A program made the position numbers and the translations under genes. From Axinella damicornis (taxonomy: Eukaryota > Porifera > Demospongiae > Axinellida > Axinellidae), in the NCBI GenBank assembly GCA_963931865.1, contig OZ007507.1:3440077-3504076 (forward strand): a DNA stretch of 64,000 bases. The letters run 5' to 3'. The notes beneath the pieces were generated by a model. The model made no database searches, was not told the origin of the DNA, and saw only the letters and a program-made list of their open reading frames with translations. Positions 22,908-33,797 of the stretch are shown here, piece after piece (within the stretch, counting starts at the first letter, position 1; every line of letters begins with the position of its first letter).

Positions 22908-25900
22908 TCATGCTGGACTTGGCAGCTTTCTTTTTACAATGCTGCCACCTGAGATCATAGTTGGGGTGTTGTCCAATTCAAGTTTATGTCTCGGGCTACC
23001 ATTCGTTCGTTTCTCTGTGTACCCCAGCAGGGGACTGCCTTTCTCTTTCTGCTTGACAATCATCTTCCACGCACCCACAGCAGCAAAGGTAATGGCCAAT
23101 CCGCAGCATGCAAACAACACGATGTTGGATTTTCCCTTTGGTGCCTCTATCTCAGTCAAATCTATTGTTGTAAAGAGGTAAAATGCTGTAAAGTGACAAT
23201 ACATTGTCTGGTATTGATAGAAATTATTACTGACCGATATCACTATCCATTTCTTCGTAATCAGCTGGATTCCCTGCAGAAAGATACAACATAGTGCTAA
23301 ATTGCAGTTAGCAGCCTGGACAAGGACTTATTCTTATTGTGCTAAATGTATACACAGCAAAATGCCTTGTGCCCTTCTGCACCACTAGCTATAATAGTTT
23401 GATTGCAAACACTTGAGGTGTAGAAGGCCTGGGAATGAGGCTAAGGTTGAGGATGTAGACATTATTGATATCAATGTGAGTTCCATGTACTAGGCATGTA
23501 ATATGTAACGTCCGGATGTCAATGCACTTTCATGGGCATAACTACTTGTACTAGCAATGAATAGCTAGCGCTCACACTTGTGCACCATGCATGTCTGGGA
23601 AGCCGCAAGGCCTCAATTAGCATTAAACTCCTTTTTTTACAAACGCGGACTAATCTTCAATTTCTACATGGGACAGTCACTTATTAAACATTGACCTGTC
23701 ACGTTAAATTTGGCGATACAATACATTTAAGATACGTTCCCCCCGGAACAAATTCTTCAAAACAACCGTGAAATGTTTGAAAAATTAGGTGTACGTATAA
23801 TGTGCGCACTTGCAACTTGACCGAAGCTGTTAATTAGCCTATTGTTTGTCTGTACAAGTAGTTAACGGCTGCAGGGCCATTAAGGACTGGGGCATTCACA
23901 CTACTACAGCATACAGTATAAGCAACAATGATGTGTTTGGACGCTACTGCACAGCGAAATTATTTCAGTTGCGTTCGAACCTCTGTAGGTGAACGTGCAC
24001 TGCATGATGGTAGCTTGGATGGATCAACAGCCACCCATTTCACATTACTTGTTGCGAAGGCCCTCAAGTACAATCATCAATTCACCTGTAGCTATTCTTA
24101 TTGTGCATGACAACACTCATTTGCATGTATAAGCAAATTATACATGGGCATTCTGTATATGTTTAGCTATGCATGCAAAGCATGTGTATGCATGCATGCA
24201 GTGGCGTAGGAAGCGCAGCGGCCGGAGCGGCCATGGCCGCTGCACTTTTTCGGCCCCCCAAAATAAAATTAAGGCTTTTAACCCTTTAAGCCCCATTGAC
24301 GTCTATAGGCGTCATTTTGACCCTATGCACTCATAGGGCTTCTCGTCAGTTCAAAAAGAGACCAAAAAGTCTTCAGAGGGCCTAGGGGCAATTTTGAGGG
24401 ACGAACCCAAAAATTTGGTCAGATTTCTGCGCGCCCTCCCCACTAAACAAAAGGCAGGGGGGTTTCGAAAGGGGGGGCGGGGGCCCCCCCTTCGACTGTC
24501 GTGGGCGTTTTTCGATTTTAATGAGATTCATTGGCCCCAGGATATTTGATTCTAATGATATTCATAGACCCCACCCAGGGCCTCAAGAAAACATGCAAAT
24601 TGGTGGTGTAAGGTGTGCCATCAGTCAGATCTGGCCCAAGTTTAGGGAAATGCTGGGCGAAAATCCGGCTGACATCCACATTTGACCTCCGATTGCTGGC
24701 CTTGTGGGGGGTCATGAATATCATTAACGGTATTGCCAGAGGGGTCTCTCCATGTGTGCGGGCCTCACCAAGTTTGGCCGCTGAGGAGCGTATGCTGTGG
24801 GAGAGGAGTACCTACGAAAGTGGTGTGCGCTGAATGCATGAAAATGTGTTGTCTTGGTGGGAAGAATTCGGTGGTTAAAGGGTTAATATGTGCATGGAGG
24901 ATCAATGAATCTCATTAAAAATCGGCAAACCATCCCAAACTGGCACACAGTGCAAGTCTAGGCCGTTTTGAGGGCGAATTCTCACCAACTATGAATCTCA
25001 TTAACCCTTTAAGCCCCATTGACGTCTATAGGCGTCATTTTGACCCTATGCACTCATAGGGCTTCTCGTCAGTTCAAAAAGAGACCAAAAAGTCTTCAGA
25101 GGGCCTAGGGGCAATTTTGAGGGACGAACCCAAAAATTTGGTCAGATTTCGGCGCGCCCTCCCCACTAAACAAAAGGCAGGGGGGTTTCGAAAGGGGGGG
25201 CGGGGGCCCCCCCTTCGACTGTCGTGGGCGTTTTTCGATTTTAATGAGATTCATTGGCCCCAGGATATTTGATTCTAATGATATTCATAGACCCCACCCA
25301 GGGCCTCAAGAAAACATGCAAATTGGTGGTGTAAGGTGTGCCATCAGTCGGATCTGGCCCAAGTTTAGGGAAATGCTGGGCGAAAATCCGGCTGACATCC
25401 ACATTTGACCTCCGATTGCTGGCCTTGTGGGGGGTCATGAATATCATTAACGGTATTGCCAGAGGGGTCTCTCCATGTGTGCGGGCCCCACCAAGTTTGG
25501 CCGCTGAGGAGCGTATGCTGTGGGAGAGGAGTACCTACGAAAGTGGTGTGCGCTGAATGCATGAAAATGTGTTGTCTTGGTGGGAAGAATTCGGTGGTTA
25601 AAGGGTTAATATGTGCATGGAGGATCAATGAATCTCATTAAAAATCGGCAAACCATCCCAAACTGGCACACAGTGCAAGTCTAGGCCGTTTTGAGGGCGA
25701 ATTCTCACCAACTATGAATCTCATTAACCCTTTAAGCCCCATTGACGTCTATAGGCGTCATTTTGACCCTATGCACTCATAGGGCTTCTCGTCAGTTCAA
25801 AAAGAGACCAAAAAGTCTTCAGAGGGCCTAGGGGCAATTTTGAGGGACGAACCCAAAAATTTGGTCAGATTTCGGCGCGCCCTCCCCACTAAACAAAAGG

Positions 25901-28179
25901 CAGGGGGGTTTCGAAAGGGGGGGCGGGGGCCCCCCCTTCGACTGTCGTGGGCGTTTTTCGATTTTAATGAGATTCATTGGCCCCAGGATATTTGATTCTA
26001 ATGATATTCATAGACCCCACCCAGGGCCTCAAGAAAACATGCAAATTGGTGGTGTAAGGTGTGCCATCAGTCGGATCTGGCCCAAGTTTAGGGAAATGCT
26101 GGGCGAAAATCCGGCTGACATCCACATTTGACCTCCGATTGCTGGCCTTGTGGGGGGTCATGAATATCATTAACGGTATTGCCAGAGGGGTCTCTCCATG
26201 TGTGCGGGCCCCACCAAGTTTGGCCGCTGAGGAGCGTATGCTGTGGGAGAGGAGTACCTACGAAAGTGGTGTGCGCTGAATGCATGAAAATGTGTTGTCT
26301 TGGTGGGAAGAATTCGGTGGTTAAAGGGTTAATACAACACAACGGCAGAAACCGCACCTACTTCAATAATATGCACGGATTACGCATGCACTCTTAGACT
26401 AGATGCGTGCGCACGTGTATCTTGTTGCAATTGTATCGGCCTTCGAGGTGTTTCTCAGCTGCTGTCACTGTCAGGATCCTCAAGTAAGCCATGGCAGTTC
26501 TGTGTACAGTTGTAACGTAATAACCAGCTGCAATGAGCGGCCCTACATGTAGTTCAGCTTACCTGCTGAAGCCAATCAGCCTCGAACGTTTGAGTTCCCG
26601 TTTGAGCTAGCTATATTGCCTATATTTTGCTAAAAATGGCTAAAAAAACCACCTCAAAAGAGCAAAATTTTCTGGGGGGGGGGGGGGGGGGGGGGGGCAT
26701 GCCTCCAGACCCCCTAGTAGCTAAGTGTGTGCTTCTTTGCTACTTCCATGCATATGCTGCTAATAGCTTCTCGACTTTCTATTTGCTGGCTGAGGTGCAA
26801 TACACAGCTTCCTGGCCGCTTAAAAGAAAAAGAGAAAAAAATTTGCGCGCTTCGCGCGGGAATGGCCTCTCCACCTTGGATTTGCTTCCTACGCCACTGG
26901 CATGGAGTGCCGGCACTATGACTACAAACATATACTTACTTTTCCTGAAGTCAACCTGTACCCATGCAGGCTGAGATGTCTCTATGGAAAAGTCAGAGCT
27001 CAGCTGGCAGAGGTAGGATCCGATATCTGAGTGCTGAAGATTTCTCACTGTCAACCGATGTTGAATAACATCCTCCTCTCCATTTGCAACCGAATCCACA
27101 ATATACTTCTCGCTGTTCTTCAGCTGTGTGCCATTCGTCCACCATGTCACATGGCTACTGGTGTCAGGGGAAATTTGGACCATACAAGTCAACTGACCAG
27201 ACTGGCCAAACTCCCTCTCACTGTGGACTATGAACTCAGTGGTGTAGATAATAGTGGGGGGAGCTGTGAGAATAGTGTGTGGATGGATAGTTGCAGTCAC
27301 ATTCACTGTGCATGGAAATGTTATTCACAGTAGCCATGCAAATATTAACTTACTGTACAGTTGTACGAAGACTCTTTTCTCTACTTGATCCACAAATTGT
27401 CCATTGTACTGTGTCTCCACAGAGCAAACAAATTCTCCCTCCATTGCATTGTCCACCACTACTGATGTCCTGGTGCCATAATACCCCATCCTCTGCCTGA
27501 CCTGCCCTTGCACCTCGTGACCATGCCTGTCTCTTATGGTGGAGAAGTTGAAGGGATAGCTCTCCACTGTGCATGTGAGGTCAATCGTGTCACCAAAGTG
27601 GGTGGCCACCGCACTAGCAGAGAAATTAAGCTCTGGGAGAACTGCAGAGAGAGTGCCAGTTTGTGTAAAAAAAAAAAAGTAGACTAACCAAGATCAAGAG
27701 CACTCAGCATACCGGAGACATTGTACAGGCACTCTGGTCCCTCTGTCCCACACTTGCATGCATACTGTCCTCCATCCAGGACCTGCATTGGACCCTTAGT
27801 GAGGGTGGATCCAGCAAACTCCATCAGCACTCTCTCTCCACCGTCGCCCTTCTTATCAGGAACCCTCCACCAGGTGTAGGTAGGATCCCTGGAGCAGCGG
27901 CTCTGACAGAATAGGTTCATGGTCTCCCCTGGTTTGATCCGCAGCAGCTCAGAGGCACAGACATGCTGAGACATGGGGATACAGTAACCTGGGAAAAGGT
28001 GTCAACTGAATTATTATTAGAGGTAGGATACGTTACTAGCTTACTATAACATGCTACAACTTACCCTTAGAAATTATTAACAACACTATGGAAGTGACTG
28101 ATGTGTAATATTCTAGCCTACCTCCTTGCAGTCCCAGAAAGAATATCAGCAACAGCGAGCAGTAGCTTGGAGCAATCAT
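22908..28179 (-). CDS. IgSF receptor E (single-pass type I)
   Basis: Six coding exons in minus-strand order: 28179-28122, 27988-27713, 27641-27354, 27263-26940, 23273-23235 and 23161-22908. All are phase 1, giving 412 aa. Signal peptide residues 1-19 (YCSLLLIFFLGLQ). N-terminal domain (20-111): LFCQSRC, YTWWRV, GGQYACKC and ECLYNV. The first Ig (112-207) has LTCTVESYPF and GEFVCSV; the second (208-315) has LTCMVQIS and GSYLCQL. A 13-residue acidic linker exon (DYEEMDSDI) precedes the helix (IVLFACCGLAITFAAVGAW). The tail is short and basic. A 3.67-kb intron before the linker exon is almost wholly repeats. The gene ends 158 bp before the start of gene D and starts 277 bp from gene F on the opposite strand. 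Confidence 0.8.
24199..26899. mobile_element. Composite element with CAGTGGCGTAGGAAGC termini
   Basis: CAGTGGCGTAGGAAGC (24199-24214) and its exact complement GCTTCCTACGCCACTG (26884-26899) bracket 2.7 kb inside the long intron of gene E. The ends resemble hAT-type termini, but the flanking octamers do not match. Inside lie the triple 723-bp array and a poly-G tract at about 26675-26697. It has no transposase. Chance pairing of two separate ends cannot be excluded. Confidence 0.5.
24276..26336. repeat. 723-bp tandem array of a piggyBac-like MITE, about 2.85 copies
   Basis: AACCCTTTAAGCCCCATTGA begins at 24280, 25003 and 25726, a period of exactly 723 bp with very few differences. Each unit is a roughly 600-bp element, TTAA-CCCTTTAAGCC ... 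GGTTAAAGGG-TTAA, plus a roughly 115-bp spacer. The third copy ends at its right terminus. TTAA flanks and CCC ends are as in piggyBac elements. The recurring ORFs inside (for example MPSV...GPSLGKCWAK) come from repetition and have no known domain. Confidence 0.75.
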
Positions 28180-28456
28180 CTTGGCCGTGTACTCAGAACT
28201 GAAATATGCAGCGGTGTTAGCGTGTCGCGGTGTTAGTGTGTAAAACTGTAAATGATCTGTGGTATGCGGTAGGTGTAGCGAGCAGCCGCCAAGCACAAGG
28301 TATTATAAGAGCAACGCTGGGACGTCACCGGTGCACCGGCGACATTCCAAAGTAGTCTCGCACGTTCGGTTGATATGACGTCACGTTTTCGAATTCCTCC
28401 TACTAGCCCCACCCATCCTATACTAGCCCCACCCTTTTAGGTTGAACGTCATAGTC
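28180..28456. promoter_or_regulatory. Shared divergent promoter of IgSF genes E and F
   Basis: The 277 bp between the start codons of gene E (-) and gene F (+) must serve both. It contains a full CRE palindrome TGACGTCA (28376-28383), a half-type GGGACGTCACC at 28320-28329, and a duplicated ACTAGCCCCACCC at about 28403 and 28423. No TATA box was seen. Co-regulation is inferred. Confidence 0.5.
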
Positions 28457-30987
28457 ATGAAAACGATGGCGAAGCTATTCCCGATTCTGGTAATGGGCGC
28501 TTTACTGAGCTGCTGCGGGTCTCAACGGCAAGGTGATTTTAGCGTGGAATTAAAGATAAGCGCTGTGCCGTATTGTAAGTTTGTGTACAAAATCTGGTTT
28601 GGGCCAGACGGCGCTTTTACTCGTTCACCCCCCAGAGCGAGAAGAAGCGTCTGGCCCGCGAGACTATCACTATCAGCAAGGGCCAAACATGAAACCATGT
28701 AACTGAATGGATCTAATCTGACAGTCAAATCACTGGCGTATGAAACACCATGGATGACCCTAAACTGTTTGTGAATACCCACTTAGGCTCGATCAGCATC
28801 CGTGACGGTCCTACTGTATCAATTGACAAGAAACAATCCTTCATTAAAAGTGTCTTAACTTTCTGGTAGGACTCATAATTTATACTTAATTCACCACACT
28901 TGTTTTTTACTGGCTCGTGAGACTAGCTGTAGATAATGGGTAACCGATTCCAACTCTAGAGTTTGATATCTTCTCCGATGTCACCACCTGCTCAGGTGAC
29001 TGTTCGGATCCTGCCAGCCGATGGGGCAGGATAGGTGGCAGGAGCGTGAGACTCCGGTGCCCATGCAGACCTCCTCCAGAGGCAGCCGGCAGTCAATCCA
29101 ACTTCAGAGTCCAGTGGTACAGACTGATTGGGGGGAGACGGCAGCTTGTGCATACTGAGATGGGTGTGGATCAACTCATCATCCCGGTCCACAACGACTC
29201 GGTGGGAGGGATCTACCTGTGTGAATGCAGTCACTGCCACGACCGAGTCTGTGGAAAGTGTTTTAGGGTTGGAGGTGAGTCTGGAATAGAGTGTCAACCT
29301 CAGGGGAATCCCCTGGGGAATCCCCTATATGACTTCATAAATAATTACATTTTTGTGGTTATGAATATATTTCACAGTTGAACCAGCTATCAGTGCATTC
29401 ACAATACAACCTGCTATTGCAAGAGTGGGTGAATCTCTGACTCTGAACTGCTCCGCCATGGGTCACCCTACCCCACTGAGATACGAGATCACCAAGGTGG
29501 GCAGCAATCCCAACGTTGCAGTTGGATCCGACTACGAGGAGGCTGGGATATTGACTATTTCTAATGCGACTCTCTCAACTGGGGGCAGTTATACCTGCTT
29601 GGCGCAATGTGGGTTCGACGATGTCTCTTCACGCATTGATACCAGAAATGCAAATGTCATCATTTATGGTACGTGAGACTACATTTCATGTTGATTGCAC
29701 TAGTCTCGTTCCCAGAACTTTCATCAAGCACGTATATCACTTCACTATAATCAATACGGAAAAGTGATCCACACTGAGATTGGTTTGCGTCTGGGACTGA
29801 GACTAGATTCAACAATAGATTGCACTGTATTGTTCTGCCAAGGATTTGGGTTGCTGTGCAGGATTGCTATAGGTGGTTAGTGGAAATTGGTGAACATTTT
29901 CAATTGGAAGCATTATACCACATTATCATCATTTTTCAGATCCTCCTGAGGTAGTACAGGTGATGAACGATACGGCTGAGACTGGACGGGACTCTACAGC
30001 GAGTTTGCAGTGCTTTGTAAAGAACACCACGCTCACCCACGTGGCCTGGTTCAGGGGAAGCAACCAATTACATCAAAGTTTTAGCTACAGCTTCTCGGTT
30101 GTTGTTCTCCAAAGCCTGTCTACGGTCAGGTTTCTGCTGACAGTGCACAATGTGTCAGAGAGTGACTTTGGGGAGTACCGCTGTCGAGTTGGATCGCCGT
30201 ACAATAGTTCTGAGGATGAGGCATCAGTTTGGATTCAACGCTTCCTCCCTCCTTCCCCCACCCTCCATCCTACAAGACCACCTGATGGTAGCTCAATACT
30301 TGTACTGTTCCAGTATTGTGTTATGTTTGATATGAAGTGTTTCCTTTCCACTCAGCGGCAAATGGTGGAGTGTTCGGTGGAGTTTGCGTTGTTGTGGGTG
30401 TGTTTATGCTGGCTATAGTTGTTACGATAGTTGGTGTCTGTGTCATCAACAAGAAGATGGATCAAAGGAGACAGTGCAAAGGCACGTGACATCTTGCTCA
30501 TCTCGACTGCTTGCCCATGTTAGTATGAGTCTAGCCTGGTACGTGCATATCACCGTTATGCCCACTCTCCTCCCATGCAGCTGTATCTAGTGACCAGCAG
30601 AGCAGCAGGAATGGTGCAGCAGCTGCTAGTCAGAGTGAAAATGGTGACGTGACCACCCACGAGACAAGCAGCGTTATCAGTGATTCACATGAAGGGGAGA
30701 ACATGAGCTTTGATAACAGTTCAACATTGCCCAGTAATGGTAATTCCAGCGCAGATCTGTTAGCATCACATGCACCAGATAGCGCTAGCCCTGAGAATGG
30801 ACATATTATGACAGGTGAAGATAGCGATGGTGGTACCAGTGGACAATCCGAAGGAGTAATGGACCCAGCTAACAATAGGGGTTTGTTGCTTTCCAAACCG
30901 GTGTCCAAAGGCCTAGGCCTTCGCAGGAGACCCATGTCTCGCGACACAATTGACACAGATCAAGGAGAGTGTGAGCTCTCAGATTAG
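28457..30987 (+). CDS. IgSF receptor F (single-pass type I)
   Basis: Six coding exons: 28457-28532, 28996-29274, 29378-29668, 29940-30287, 30356-30481 and 30581-30987. All are phase 1, giving 508 aa. Signal residues 1-25 (LFPILVMGALLSCCG). N-terminal domain (26-118): LRCPC, VQWYR, GGIYLCEC and GKCFRVGG. The two Ig domains (119-215, 216-331) show LNCSAMGHPTP with GSYTCLA, and HVAWFRG with GEYRCRV. The helix is VFGGVCVVVGVFMLAIVVTI. The membrane exon ends AAAG|GCACGT; only this GC donor keeps phase with the last exon. The 135-residue tail is Ser/Asn/Asp-rich. Divergent from gene E and followed by gene G in the same direction. Confidence 0.78.
29701..29805. repeat. Short palindromic MITE
   Basis: TAGTCTCGTTCCCAGAAC ... 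GTCTGGGACTGAGACTA, in the intron between the two canonical Ig exons of gene F. Confidence 0.75.
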
Positions 30988-31588
30988 ACTATATAGCACA
31001 GCAGCAGTGGCACCAGACTCATTCTCACACTCGTGAGAACGTAATTTCTGTTGTACCGTTTCATGCATGGTTGGTACATGTATAAGTGCATGAATGTTAC
31101 CAGTCATGATTGCACTTCACTGGTTGATGTACGTTATCTAGCTTGCAATCCTAAACTGAAGGTCTACATAATCTCTGTAACTACATCTTCTAGTCTGACA
31201 TGACAGGATATATACCTCAATGACTGAGTCCCAGTCTCTCATGGAGGCGGTTCTGGTGCACTTGAAAATTTAAAAGGTGACCAATCAGAATTGGGGTGAT
31301 GTCATTTGTGATGATTCCGATTGGTCAGCGTTATATTAGAACCAAGGTAAAATAGGCTCAGGCAATTGACAAATCTGATTGGTCAATTCGAAAGTTCATC
31401 GAGTAGGCATTTTAGTCTCGTTCCCAGACCCAGAACGTGTGCGCGTTCGGGGTCTGGGAACGAGAGTATAGGCATTTCAGTAATAAGTGGGCGTGTCCAA
31501 CCGGACGTGACACATGATATGCACGGTAGTATACGTGACGTACGCGGGAAAGTACCGGTTGAAATTCTGCAGCTAGCAGCCAGCCATC
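30988..31588. other. Spacer between genes F and G
   Basis: Contains a compact MITE (31413-31468) and repeated ATTGGT(C/G)A-type sequence around 31270-31390. No exon found. The start of gene G follows. Confidence 0.5.
31413..31468. repeat. Minimal palindromic MITE (56 bp)
   Basis: TAGTCTCGTTCCCAGACCC ... GGGTCTGGGAACGAGAGTA around an ACGTGTGCGCGTT centre. It is close to only the two termini of the family. Confidence 0.8.
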
Positions 31589-33489
31589 ATGGGCATCATT
31601 TTGTGGTTGACACTCGTGCTTGCGAGCTGCCTCTCTCCAGGAAGCCAGCTTCATACTCGTGGTCAGTAATTGCACTCTACAATTCACAGAAGCAAAGCTA
31701 TTTGCATTCTGTGATTTATGACCCTCTTGTGTTTTTGCTTGCTGTTCTATTTATACAAACAGAGCAACCCCATGTTGCAGTAGTGCAAGGGCGTGTGGGG
31801 GAGGGGGTTCGTATCTCCTGTGATGTGGAGGAGTGTGAGGGAGGGCAGGAGGCCTTCCATTGGAGAAAAGCAACCACCCTCGAGTCTCCTAGCTACTCAA
31901 AATTATACTCTATCCAGAGGACACTGGAGTTTACTGTCACCAGTGCAGAGGAGGGCGGGTATTACAAGTGTTTTGCCTACTGCAGGACAGGGGAGACTGC
32001 AGTAACAGAGCTCAGAGGTGTGTTGTCAACTTGTCAGGTACTGAGATGATTTTCAGGCGGTCTACAGAACCCCCAGAGTAACGTAGTCTCAAATGTGATA
32101 GGGATATTGTATCTCATGATCAGTCGTATGGCCTAAACATGAGTGTGTGTCTGTACTTTCGTTGCTTGCAGTTGCTCCACGTGTGCAGATCGACCCCCGT
32201 AAGGGAGTGGGGGTGCATACTGGTGGTACCGTTGCACTCACATGCAATGGTTCAGGATTTCCTAGGCCCCTTCTCCGTTGGGTGGTGGAGGATGTTCATA
32301 TTCCAAGGCGACTCCCACAACAGATGGTCTCAGTGAGTGACTACAACGTGACTAACCAACTGAGGATCGATGGCGCTCTCCCTGACGTGAGTGGGACCTA
32401 CACTTGCAGAGCGTGCTATGAGTTTGGTGACAGCAGTGGAGAGTGTGATACAGTGGAGGCAGAGACCTACGTGGCTGTGAGGGTGTATGGTAAGCTTCTT
32501 GTGCCAATTTCTTGTCATAACGTGACTGATTGGTGATTTGATAGTTGAATGCAAATCTTGTCACTCAGAGCAAGTTCAGCTGATTGTTAGTGAGGACATG
32601 CCGGTGAAGAGAGGAGGAGATGCATGCCTGGAGTGTAAGGTCATCAGTGATCCCCACGTCAAGTGCAGAGTGTGGTGGGAGCATAATGGGTCTCCCATCA
32701 AACCCTCGGACTCCCCTCGATACCACCTGGCTGAGTCTCCACCCATCTATTCCCTTGAGATCTCGGGGGTGCAGGAGGGGGACACAGGTGTGTATAGGTG
32801 TGTTGCCAGCAGTGTTTTCCACAAAGAGGAGGCGCAAGGGGAGGTGGAGCTTACACTGCAAGGTACGTTAGTAGGTACCAATTATACAACAAAGAGGAAA
32901 TCCTTGTGTGTACTAGTCTCTGTCCAGACCCAGCTCCTAAACCAAACTGACCAAACCGACTGTTGTTTAGGAGCAGGTGGGAGATTCTGGTTTCAGTCTG
33001 GGACATGCATTAGCCTCCTCTATTCCTTAACTCAGATGATTGGTGGTGGAACTGCAGCGGAATGATAGTAGTCGTTACCGTCGTTGTTCCATTACTGGTT
33101 GGTGGAGCAGTTTGGGTGTACAGCAAGCAAGGTTGGTGCAAGGTTGAACGTTAGAGTGCTGCTACTGTAAATTCAGTGTGACTGGTCTCCTGTTGACTCC
33201 CATTTTAGAACCCAAGAGGAAGGAAGGTGGAGTTGGAGGAAGCAGTGGGCAAGACAGAATAGGAGGGAGTGAAGGAGACAGCAAAGAAGGAGGAGATGGC
33301 AGGAGAGATAGCAGGGAAAGAGACGGCAGAGGAGATGGCAAGGAAATTTCTAATTGTCAGGTGGACAGCCGTTTCTGTGAACCAGACTCTAGTAATGATG
33401 TTAGCAGAACTCCTCCCAAAGAATTGATTGACTTCGAGACTTTTGCTACCAGACATGGCTTTCAGTTTCAGTCACCAAAAATGATGTAA
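31589..33489 (+). CDS. IgSF receptor G (single-pass type I)
   Basis: Six coding exons: 31589-31661, 31763-32017, 32172-32489, 32569-32862, 33036-33131 and 33209-33489. All are phase 1, giving 438 aa. Signal residues 1-24 (IILWLTLVLASCL). The N-terminal Ig-like domain (25-109) has ISCDVEEC, FHWRK and GGYYKCFAYC, a variant of the spacing in A-F. Two Ig domains follow (110-215 with LTCNGSGFPRP and GTYTCRA; 216-313 with LECKVISDP and GVYRCVA). The helix (MIVVVTVVVPLLVGGAVWVY) is preceded by a WWW cluster. The tail starts with a Gly/Arg/Asp-rich low-complexity stretch and ends in TRHGFQFQSPKMM. It is the most compact gene of the cluster (1.9 kb). Confidence 0.8.
32910..33006. repeat. Decayed palindromic MITE in gene G intron
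   Basis: TAGTCTCTGTCCAGACCCAG ... TTTCAGTCTGGGACATGC with inner CTCCTAAAC / GTTTAGGAG arms. Recognisable but mutated. Confidence 0.5.
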
Positions 33490-33797
33490 GCATTCCCACT
33501 TCATATCACTGTGTCTCTTGCAAAGATTATAGCCCTGCCCACTTAGCTCACATGACCAATCACCAGTCTCGCGTGCGCGGGCCAGATCGACTCTCCACGT
33601 CACATGCATGTGCGTGAGACATGGTGAGAGTCTGGCCTAGGAGACTAACCAACCACTGACGGTCGCTCGAGCAGTGCAGATAGTCTGGCAAGCCAGCATA
33701 ACCCCGGTGATTATGACGTCATTATGCGCTCCTGATTTTATACACGCAGCATAATTATAGTGCCGCTTTAGCAGGCGCGCGCTTTAGGGTCTGGGCT
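33490..33797. other. Spacer between gene G and GGT
   Basis: 308 bp. It has an imperfect inverted repeat (AGTCTCGCGTGCGCGGGCCA ... GTCTGGCCTAGGAGACTA, about 33565-33647) and a TGACGTCA site at about 33714-33721, 77 bp before the GGT start codon, which is a plausible promoter element. Confidence 0.4.

Noticed and set aside
24518..26397. Three sets of identical 60-90-codon ORFs on both strands
   Set aside because: They recur because the 723-bp unit is triplicated. No domain or splice context, and they lie inside a gene E intron.
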